From Branchiostoma floridae (Eukaryota; Chordata; Leptocardii; Amphioxiformes; Branchiostomatidae): DNA of 64,000 nt. The position numbers were made by a program, and so were the translations under genes. The stretch's first letter is position 1, and each line of letters opens with the position of its first letter. A model generated the notes under the pieces. It searched no databases and was not told the origin of the DNA. It saw nothing but the letters and a program-made list of their open reading frames with translations. The stretch is taken from NCBI RefSeq assembly GCF_000003815.2, contig NC_049993.1:4341555-4405554 (forward strand), in the 5' to 3' direction. Shown here in pieces: positions 22,801 through 31,815 of the stretch.

Positions 22801-25800
22801 CTCTGTACAACACCACGTTACTGACCGGCCTGCAGACCCAGGGAGGTAGCGGTGCATCCGCGAAGGAGTTCAGGGTGCAGTACAGGGAGGAACCGTTAGG
22901 AAACTGGAAAACTTACCAAAACGCCACAACTGGAAAGAATGTGGTAAGTGAAGTGTGCGTAGACACAAGAGTGCTAGATTTAAAAAAAAAAATTGTTTTT
23001 GTTGTTGCTTGAGATTGGGCATAGGCAATAGATTTATCATTCAATCGAGTAAAACACTGCGCCAGCTATACAGCTCAGGCTCTTGAGCACGAGACATGTA
23101 CATGTTCTTAAATCAAACCTTTTTTTCAGGTTTTTATCCGGCCGAGCGATCATAGAGCAACCGTTCTCCACAACTTCGAGCCCGCCGTGTTCCTCAGATA
23201 CGTCCGCTTGAGGCCAGTGTCCTACTACGGTGATAGCTTCCGGATCAAAATAGAGCTGCAGGGATGCGAATGTAAGACTTATTATCAATTACATTGCTTC
23301 GCTACTGACTTCTGGTCCTTTGTCCTTTGGGCAAACTAGATTACAGATTACACGTGGAAAGATTGAGACAAGAAAAGTCTGTTTTGTCCTGACGTCTTTA
23401 AAACGACTTTCCGTATTTTCAAGAATAGTATATAGGTGTTGATCTCAGGGGTTGGCACGCAATTAATAACATTAATTTTGTGTCCATGTCAGCCCCTACC
23501 GGCACATGTGACGGTCCACTCGGCATAGAGGACGGCAGGATCACCAATGCCCAACTGACGGCATCCACGGTTTTCAACACTGACGACAACAGATTTAACC
23601 CTGCAAATGGAGCAGGGCGGCTGTACGGCAGATGGCCTTGGAGGTATGCTAAACTCGACCTTGGACTAGTGTCATGTATGTGAATGGTATGATACAACAC
23701 TCATTCTAGTAAAAAAGGTGCCAGAACGTTAACAGCCATTGCTCACGATCTCAAAACGTTCATCTCTCGAAACTCTGTGCATTGCTAGCTGGAAACTTCA
23801 AACAATAAATGATCGGAGAGGGGAGCATTTGATTCAATGAAATAATATATGGACCTAATCTGCGAACCTCTTGCTTCAGATCTAGATACAACAACGGAAA
23901 CCAGTGGTTCCAAGTTGACCTTCTGGAGAGGACTACCATCACGAACTTGATCTCTCAAGGGCACAACACTAACAACTTCGTCAGGACTTTTGTCGTCAAT
24001 TACCGAGACGACACCACGGCGGTGTGGCAGACATACAGCAATCCTGACGGAGAAAGCACGGTAAGTAGGGTCTACTGTATTTACCATTGCTATTAATATT
24101 TTCATAATGTCAACTCTAGATACGGGGAATGCTTGAATCACTTATTGATGTAATATTGCCATTAAAACTGAAGATCTAAAGAATTGACGACAAAAGATGC
24201 CTTTTCGTTTCTTACAGATCTCTCGACCGGAAAGCCATAACGCGGCAGACCACAGTTTTGACCCTCCTATCGTCGCTAGATATTTCCGGATCAAGCCCAA
24301 GACCTGGAAGGGATCCATCCGTCTAAGGATAGAGCTATTAGGATGTGCAGGTGTGCACAATACGAAGAATTATCATAGCTAGAATATACTAAGCAAATGA
24401 TGTAACGTCATGACTGCATGGCTATCATTCTGTAAAACATCTAGATCTAGATTTTTTAGGCCATTTGACAGCTTTGGACATTCTCTTTTCCTGCCAGGTT
24501 TACCAGAAACTACGACTCTAGCGACTACAGTGATGAGCACAACCACATCGCTGCCAACCTCGTCACTTCCGGATGCAACCACCTCATTGTCAACCACTGT
24601 TCCCGAAACAACGACGACATTGCCAACGACACCACTTCCGGAAACAACTGCCGCATTGCCAACCACTATCCCAGATACAACCACCAAATTGCAAACAACT
24701 GTCCCAGACACAACCACGGCATTACCAACCACTATGCCAGATACAACCACGACATTACCAACCACTATCCCAGACACAACCACGGCATTACCAACCACTA
24801 TGCCAGATACAACCACGACATTACCAACCACTATCCCAGACACAACCACGGCATTACCAACCACTATGCCAGATACAACCACGACATTACCAACCACTAT
24901 CCCAGACACAACCACGGCATTACCAACCACTATCCCAGACACAACCACTACATTTATACCAACCACTATCCCAGACACAACCACGGCATTACCAACCACT
25001 ATCCCAGATACAACCACGACATTACCAACCACTGTCCCAGATACAACCACCACATTGCTAACCACTATGCCAGATACAACCACGACATTAGCAACCATTA
25101 TCCCAGATACAACCACCACATTGCCAACCACTAGGCAGCCGAAACCGACTTTTAATACCAACCACTATCCCAGACACAACCACGGCATTACCAACCACTA
25201 TACCAGATACAACCACGGCATTACCAACCACTATGCCAGACACAACCACGGCATTACCAACCACTATGCCAGACACAACCACGGCATTACCAACCACTAT
25301 GCCAGACACAACCACGGCATTACCAACCACTATCCCAGATACAACCACGGCATTACCAACCACTATCCCAGACACAACCACGGCATTACCAACCACTATC
25401 CCAGACACAACCACGGCATTACCAACCACTATACCAGATACAACCACCACATTGCCAACCACTATTCCAGATACAACCACCACATTGCCAACCATCGAAC
25501 CAACTATCATATTGCCGACCACTTCACATCCAGATACGACCATGTCATCACCAACGACACTTCCATCTACAACTACCACGCTACCGACTGCTTCAACCCT
25601 GAATATAATGACAACATTGTCAATCTTTATAACGGATACAACCAACACTCTCTCAACGACTATACATGATACGGCAACCACATTTCTGACTACAACCTCG
25701 GATACAACCATCGCGTTACCGACTACGACACTTCCGGATGGAACAAGCATGCCGCTCACCATCTCAAATCCAAATACAGCCACGACATTACCCACGACAC

Positions 25801-26952
25801 CAGTGACGGCTTCAACTACTGATCTAACGATTACGTCGCGTCCGGATACAACTGCGTTGCCGAACGCCTCTATCCAGGGTTCAACTGTCACATTAACAGA
25901 CGCCCCAGGCTCTACTTTGACCACCACTTCAATCCCTGACAAATCATATCCACCCACTGTTATGTCTACGACAGCTCCAACGGGCTCGGAACCCTTAACG
26001 AGGTCAACCACAAAATACCATGAAAGCACGGTATCGCGTAAAACAACATCAGGTCCTTTGACCATAATCACGCAAGCCGTTTCAACCAGGGGTACGTTTA
26101 ATAAACCCGATTCTGTGACTAACACAGAGTTCGTGTCAACCGTGAAAAGAACTGTAAGCCAAGTTGACACAACTGCAGCCAAGAACGAGAAACCTGACGG
26201 TCTGTCTGACCTGGACACCTCAAATATGACGACCATTTATGTAGCTGCAGGGGCAGGGGGCGCAGCTGTGCTGCTGGCTGTTGTCATTGGAGTCGTCTTG
26301 TACAAGAGGAGAAGGTGCGTAGGTCTAGTAAATTGTTGCAGTAAGCTAATCTGTGCTATAGTTTTGGTAGCAAGTCATGCAAGACTTACCCATGTTCCCT
26401 TCCGAAGGCAGGGTCTGGATACCAACAACAAGCGGAACATGTATGATTCTGGCGTGGACATTGCTTTGTAAGCTGCTATACTTATGATTATATACCTCTA
26501 ACAATGATCCACTTTGACTCCATATTCCAGGTCTAGGAAGCCATCTGAACTTCTCCTGATGGATGATTATGGAGAGACTGTGAAGATGGGAGACATGGGG
26601 TAAGTAGTACATGCACTAGTATTTGGTAGCTTTCTCTTAAGATAGAAAAGTTTCTTAACAATAGAAGTATGAGTTACAAGGTCATGCTTTTGTCTGCTAC
26701 AGATCCGACGATCTGGCTGTGGAGAATCCGATGTACGAGAGGTACGTGCTTCATTCTTTGATAAATATAATAGTGTCCATAAACATAACAAAGAAAATAC
26801 ATAGTTAGCCATATGCTTTGACTTTGGAGTCGCTTTAGTAATTCATTCACCTACTTGAATAAATGAATATCTTCATGAGTGAAATGTTATTTCTCCACAG
26901 GGCTGAGGATGCCAGGGCCATGCAGATTGTAGATGATTTCAGCACCGCCTAG
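19847..26952 (+). CDS. Gene B: discoidin/mucin-repeat membrane protein, paralogue of gene A
   Basis: Exons: 19847-19913, 20688-20863, 22797-22943, 23130-23271, 23493-23643, 23880-24060, 24218-24350, 24498-26314, 26531-26599, 26703-26741, 26901-26952. Residues 1-22 are a signal peptide. Two discoidin domains follow ([12 protein letters not shown]... to [18 protein letters not shown]... to IELLGC), then a Thr-rich stalk with about 28 copies of an 11-residue unit ([11 protein letters not shown]), a membrane span near 26,230-26,295 followed by YKRRR, and a tail with NPMYE. There is no EGF domain. The last three tail exons match those of gene A in size and phase (69/75, 39/39, 52/73 nt), confirming common origin. 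Reading frame shifts by one base inside the repeat exon at about 25,137-25,160; the true exon is probably in frame and the array misassembled, but a real lesion is possible. Likely a heavily O-glycosylated surface protein; ligand unknown. Confidence 0.87.
20017..20226. mobile_element. MITE family 4, copy 1 (TA-flanked, 210 bp)
   Basis: Ends CTGTAAATGCA / TGTATTTACAG with TA on both sides; body made of GTTCGCGGT and ACCGCGAA blocks. A full copy in the opposite orientation is at 58,841-59,048. It lies in intron 1 of gene B. Confidence 0.9.
20512..20687. mobile_element. Degraded MITE family 4 fragment abutting exon 2 of gene B
   Basis: Sequence from about 20,512 aligns by eye with the family-4 element: TTCGCGGTGG, CCACCACGGACATTTT, a TGACTACAGTCTA centre, and CCCCGCGAACTTAAA. 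The family consensus then reads ...TATTTACAG, where here there is ...TTGTTCTACAG, which is the exon 2 acceptor of gene B. Confidence 0.7.
22008..22603 (+). repeat. Intronic direct repeat of about 130 bp in gene B
   Basis: 22,008-22,135 (ATTTTTATACATCCATAATA ... GCAGATGCGAACGCG) recurs at 22,466-22,603 with roughly 80-85% similarity by eye. The second copy carries the MITE at 22,257-22,464 at its left edge. Confidence 0.8.
22257..22464. mobile_element. MITE family 5, copy 1 (TA-flanked, 208 bp)
   Basis: Ends CTGTAATTC / GAATTACAG with TA on both sides. Copies are at 61,919-62,125 (full) and 58,068-58,166 (truncated), both in HOOK introns. The homologous unoccupied position is at about 22,008 in the neighbouring direct repeat. 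Confidence 0.92.
24540..25500 (+). repeat. Coding 33-bp minisatellite (11-residue mucin repeat) in gene B
   Basis: The unit is ACC ACG GCA TTA CCA ACC with ACT ATC CCA GAC ACA, encoding [11 protein letters not shown] with I/M and A/T variants that alternate in the first half, giving a 66-bp higher-order repeat. The unit length is a multiple of three and stop-free in several frames, so long artificial open frames appear in other frames and on the minus strand. Array length is likely variable and may be collapsed in the assembly. Confidence 0.93.
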
Positions 26953-27208
26953 CGTCTAGGACGTCCAACCACATTTTCTTCTTTTCTTAAGGGACGGGGG
27001 CGTAAAGTTATCCTATACGTTAAGGGCATGGCAGAATATTGTCAGCCTTTCTGGAAATCATTATTCAAGTACCAGTTGCAACATGTTGTTTGGGTCTATA
27101 GGATTATAGCAAGTTGTCAAGAACATGCCAGGCTCCGGGCGGCAAGCAGCTTCCCTTATTCAGTAAGTTTGACCAAAAAATTGTCATTTTTATGGAAAAA
27201 AAGCAATC

Positions 27209-27289
27209 GTTGCCGGCAGGATTCGAACCTGCGCGGGGAAACCCCAATGGATTTCAAATCCATCGCCTTAACCACTCGGCCACGACAAC
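27209..27289 (-). tRNA. tRNA-Ser (anticodon TGA)
   Basis: Read on the minus strand, the 81-nt sequence folds into a class II cloverleaf: a 7-bp acceptor stem (GTTGTCG with CGGCAAC, one G-T pair), D arm with GTGGTTAAGGC, anticodon stem ATGGA/TCCAT enclosing TT-TGA-AA, a long variable arm, and T arm GCAGGTTCGAATCCTGC. No intron. A run of seven T on the coding strand follows within ten bases (plus-strand A run at about 27,195-27,202), a Pol III terminator. It lies downstream of gene B on the opposite strand. Confidence 0.96.
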
Positions 27290-27647
27290 CTGGATGATCT
27301 TATACAGATCTTAGACGTCCCCCACTGTCAGACTATTTGTATCAACACCAAAGTTTCAAAATGTACGTGATGTATACATTCTGATGCAAAGCGTCCTTAT
27401 ATTCTGACAATTCTGTAACTTTTTTTGGTTGTATCTAATATTTAGCCATTCATTTATTGTTCATTGTGTCCATCTGAGAAGATATCGTGACAATGAAGTT
27501 TGTCTTTTCATCATTGGTTTGTTCGTACGTTTGTCAACAGGACTTTAAAATCCCTTACATAGATTTATCCATCTATTAACCATTTTTCTCTATAGAAGAA
27601 TACATTTTCCATTCAAGCTTCCTGAAATGTTAACAAATATATCTGAT

Positions 27648-28074
27648 TAGGGCTGGGTATCGGTACAGCGTACAGGTACAAAACCGGTTTTTCTTATTGG
27701 ACCGGTCCAGAAAAACCGGACCTGAAAAAATTAGGTGGACCGGATGTTGGACCGATTAGAAAATTAACATATTATTTTATAAGGCATTCATACGTTTTGG
27801 CGCTTGCAGTTGGAAGAAAATGACAAGAGTGAAGTAGAGTAGAGTTTATAGTAATTTCTACCAATGTTTACAGTCAATCGTACAGGTGCAGTTAGCGTTG
27901 TAGTATTTTAAAACGCCAGTGTTATGTCTAATACTCCACCAAACAGATTTCTTTGTAGTGAAATGGACCATTGGTATGAGTCATACTGAATCAGGTCAGG
28001 TTCAGGTCCGGACCTGGACCTGATCCTCTGGACCTGAACTGGACCTGGATTTTCTGTACCGGTACCCAGCCCTA
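27648..28074. mobile_element. hAT-like MITE family 6, copy 1
   Basis: Ends TAGGGCTGGGTA / TACCCAGCCCTA, flanked by the perfect 8-bp duplication TATCTGAT (27,640-27,647 and 28,075-28,082). The inner parts carry AGGTCC/GGACCT tandem blocks in both orientations. Copies are at 35,013 and 40,188. Confidence 0.95.
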
Positions 28075-28082
28075 TATCTGAT

Positions 28083-29236
28083 GCTTTGCCTTTGCCTTTG
28101 GCGGAAGCGCTGGCTGTATTATAGCGGCAGTAGTTTGCGCTCATATCGAATTGCATTGGACTTTCCTTCAAGGTGAGAAAGAAAATATTGTATCTATGGA
28201 TAAGTAAATATAAAAGAGGTGTAAATCATTTCAATTTCAAACCTCATTGTTGATGACAGAACATTAAGTATTGAGAAGTTAGAATAGTGTAAGAAATTTC
28301 ATTGTACATCAGCCTAAGCTGCAGTACCAATTCCAACCGCTATAAGACTTCTTTTACAAGACGTAAAATGCGCAATTCTATCATTTTCGGGAATGGGCAA
28401 ATCACGTACGCAATGGTCAGAAAGGATCTGAAGACTTAAACCATGTTAACATCTAATTCCGGAAATTTAGCAGACAACTTCGCCCCCCTCCCCTATATAT
28501 GGCGCCCCGAGGTGCTCGGTTGTCAGCGCAAGATCAGGAGATTCATGTACGTACCTGTTACCGTTTCAGCTGTCTTCCATGAATCACTGCACAACGAAGA
28601 AACACATCTTTCGAACAAACCAGAAGAACGGAACAATGAAACTGCAAAAAAAAAGAAAATATATATCCAAAGAACTACTATCACAACTCCGCGCCATGTT
28701 ACCCGGATTAACTTCAAATATGGCGCGAATCGAAGAACCAAACTTTGCGTCCGTTTTGTTTTGTTTTGCGTGGTAGCTTTAAATTTCGCGTTTGACTTTA
28801 CAAATTTAGCAGGGAGAAAAACAAGTGTCTATGCCAAGATACTATTGTGAAAGTTAGAATGGAAAAAAGTTCCAGAAAGACAAAACTAAGACCTTCTATT
28901 TCTTGGAGATTAGGTTATCAAAAATCAATATATCATAAAACAACAACGTGCAACTAAATATATACTTTATGCAATTGCCCTTTTTCCCTGGAACAGTCCT
29001 AAACATGCAGTAAGTATACATGGAATAGAGTAAAAAGGATGATCTACTTTTTACTATCAAGTAATGCAGAAGGGAAGAGGGCTGACTGAGAGGGAAAGCA
29101 TATATTAAGCAAAATTCACACCATAGAAGGCCAGGAAAAGCAAACCTATCCATTCAAACCCCAACTGCAGTGCAGAATATCTCCCTGGACTGAAGAAAAA
29201 TCTGAGACTGGAGAACACGTAGGATTTATGAGTTCA
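28083..29236. other. Gene-poor stretch between the tRNA and ALG14
   Basis: I recognise no exon with confidence. A 65-codon frame at 28,579-28,776 (+), with KLQKKRKYISKELLSQLRAM, looks protein-like in composition but has no clear partners or splice sites. Two GGCGCGAA/TTTCGCG-type sites nearby could mark a promoter. Confidence 0.35.
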
Positions 29237-29242
29237 TTTATT
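29237..29242 (-). terminator. Possible poly(A) signal of ALG14
   Basis: AATAAA on the minus strand, 422 bases past the ALG14 stop, is the first good match I see. It would give a 3' UTR of about 0.45 kb. Confidence 0.4.
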
Positions 29243-29663
29243 GCTAAAAAACTTGTAATTAATTCAGCATTGTGCTAGGTTACATGGAACTGGTTTTGAG
29301 ACTATAGAAATTCCAATAACACAGATGAAATGCATTCATGACGGTCAATGCTGTGTTCAACAACTTAAGACAGAATCCTACTCAGACTTTTCCCAATCAC
29401 TTCAGGTCTTACCTGTAAAAGTACTGATTATCAAGATAAACAAAGTGCCTTTGTGCACATTATTGTAGAACATTAGTCTTCATAACATAGTAGAAGTAAG
29501 AGTCTACTGAAAGACTCTTGCAGACTATTATTGCAGGATTGACGTATCATCTAGTCCCTACAGTGAATGGCAAATCGTTTTGCAATATCATATCTGTTTA
29601 TGTTTTGGTAGATATTCCCAGCAAGCGTGTTATTCTATATTCTATTCCAATCAGACGATTTGT

Positions 29664-31046
29664 TCAGATGACCCTTCCAATGTATGTAGTACGCGGGAAC
29701 TTCTGCTGTAGCTGTGGCCACTGGACGAGGAGATGGTCAGCCAGGTAGTACAGCAGCCGAGCAGACAGCGACAGCGTCTCCACACGACAGATACTCTCCA
29801 CGTATACCAGGGAGACTTTCTTTAGTCCCAAGTACTGTGGGGGATGGGAAGAGGTTTGCTTCAAGTACATTTTAAAGGCGCCCATAGCAGTTTTTAGTGC
29901 ATTAAAATAAAAAATATTCTGGATGATACAATCGGTACGATATTGACATATACTTCAACAAACTAGCACATTTTTATCATTATTTCGTACTTTCAGCGTT
30001 TAAAAGGACGCACAAACATGCCGCAAACAGACCCCTTTGATTTATTATATCCTACAATAAATCAGCACAGGATCGAGCCACTAACGGTTTCACGTCGGTA
30101 ATTTTCGGAGATTTTCGAACGCATGAGGTCATTGAGCGAATTGAATCTGATTCGCCCGTTCGCAAATCGAAACCTTAATCGAACAAGTGACGACATCTCC
30201 GGAAGCGTTCGGGACGTATTGGTCATGTTCGCGTGCGTTCCGAAAATTTGAAATAATGGCACGTGCAGCGCTCAGATTTTCAATGCGTTCTCACCACCCA
30301 GCGACGTCTCATCTTTGCTCAATAAAGGTCGATATGCAATGATAAAGTGTTATGTAAGCTTACTGTGTGTAAAAATGACTTGAAAATTAAATTTGAAAAG
30401 ACTAAAAAAACTGCTCTGGGTGCCTTTAACATGGCAACTGACATTGGACATAATAATAATCTACAGACAAGGTACCTGTCACCAAATACTTTCAGTGATT
30501 GGTTGTTTGCCTGATCCAAATTTTTCAGTGAAACAGATCTTGGTAAAATGTCTCACCGTCATGAGAAGTCCTGCAGCACATGGTGGTATACAGGTTCCAG
30601 GGCCATTGCAAAGGATCTGTAAAAAAACATATGGCAACAAATTTATGATTGCCTACCTTGGATTCAGAGAAAACAGAGAACACTGTCCTAATAAAGTAAT
30701 ATGTCATATGTACGCCAGATATGTTATGTAATGTTATGACGTCAGAGGTATGCTAATGAACCACTACTGTATCACCAATATGGTAATGAGGGAAGTGTCC
30801 CGGATGTTCTCCGCCACCTTGTTGTAAAGCCAGTTAGAAGTACATTAAACCGAGTTGCGTTTATCTCCACACTACAATAAGATTACAAAGTCAGATGCTT
30901 ACAGTAGACAAAATGCCACTTACTAGATCTGGGGATATTCTGAAAACCATAGGGAAGGAGTAAAGTGTTGCATATAAAGTGGTGAAGACAGTGGACAGCC
31001 ACGACTGGGCCACCTCACGACTCCTGGGTACCTTTTGTATCTCATA
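29664..31046 (-). CDS. ALG14: ALG14, UDP-GlcNAc transferase subunit (3' part)
   Basis: Three minus-strand exons: 31046-30924 (41 codons, ...VPRSREVAQSWLSTVF... ending SPDL), 30616-30557 (20 codons, ILCNGPGTCIPPC...) and 29834-29664 (VYVESICRVETLSLSARLL... to stop). All junctions are phase 0 with GT-AG sites. The motifs match the conserved C-terminal half of ALG14, including LCNGPGTC and YVESICRVETLS. ALG14 is the ER-membrane anchor that recruits ALG13 to form the transferase adding the second GlcNAc to dolichol-PP-GlcNAc in N-glycan assembly. The 5' exons (membrane anchor and the GSGGHT region) are not visible between 31,047 and the gap at 34,423, so they probably lie in or beyond that gap; a 2.4-kb repeat block separates them from these exons. 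Confidence 0.9.
29873..30060. mobile_element. Fragment related to the palindromic element at 60,228
   Basis: Shared order of blocks by eye: AAAGGC..., AATATTCTG, ATATTGACAT, CTAGCACATTT, ATCATTATTTC, then a GTTTAAAA-like block. The right boundary is unclear. It sits in an ALG14 intron. Confidence 0.45.
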
Positions 31047-31104
31047 CTGCAGTGATACAAAATCAAAGTGTTGTGCAAATTTGTCAAGTGAAGCAGGTAT
31101 ATGC

Positions 31105-31539
31105 TAGCCTGGGTACCATCCGGATAGTAGTTCGCTCCTATTAGTTCGCTTCTGCTATCCGTCTGGAGACGTGCGCATTCAAACCTTTTGGTAGTAACGT
31201 CAGTTAATAAGCGAAGTAAGGAATGAGTTCTAGAGCACTCGTTCGATGACAACAGCCCGGCGCCTGCATGCACAAAGGGACGCAGGGCTTTTCCGGTGTT
31301 GGAACACCTGTTCGAATGAGCGTTTGAACCCATTCCATAATTTGCTCATGAGTAGGGGACAATCAGCGCGTGCTTCCACTTTTTGTACGATTCCAAACGT
31401 TGAGATGGTCCGCGTTCCCAGACGGAAACACAGAGAAGCGACTGTATATAGTGTACAATGAATGTCAGAGCTAGAAGCGACTGTTTATAGTATATAATGA
31501 ACGCAGGAGCGAACTACTTTCCGGATGGTACCCAGGCTA
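31105..31539. mobile_element. hAT-like MITE family 7
   Basis: Ends TAGCCTGGGTACCATCCGGA / TCCGGATGGTACCCAGGCTA. Flanks are GGTATATGC and GGTACATGC, a target duplication of 8-9 bases with one difference. It lies just upstream of the most 5' visible ALG14 exon. Confidence 0.88.
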
Positions 31540-31815
31540 GGTACATGCTTTTTCGCAGAGTTTACTATGCATGTGCTGATGACAGGAATTCTGGGTAATA
31601 ATTCAATGGTGAAGGTCCCAGAACGTAAAACTTTTGCAGGTGCCATGACATTCCGGACATTGTTATGCAAGTCGAGACAATGGTCCAGACGAGACTTAGC
31701 CTTTTGATTATCTGTATATAATTTATTTTATTTTATACATTCTGTATGTTGTACAACTGCCTGTGCCACCTTTAACAATGTGATGAGTAAAGTTCAAAGT
31801 TCAAAGTAGTGAAAT

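Noticed and set aside
24540-25500. CRISPR-like regular repeat array
   Set aside because: Contiguous 33-bp units without unique spacers, coding for a mucin repeat in a eukaryotic gene.
24379-26236. Long minus-strand open frames (260 and 382 codons)
   Set aside because: They are antisense readings of the 33-bp coding minisatellite; only the plus strand has signal peptide, domains, splice sites and membrane span.
28579-28776. Possible first exon of an unrecognised gene (KLQKKRKYISKELLSQ)
   Set aside because: No partner exons, no clear donor, and no family recognised; left as an undefined stretch.
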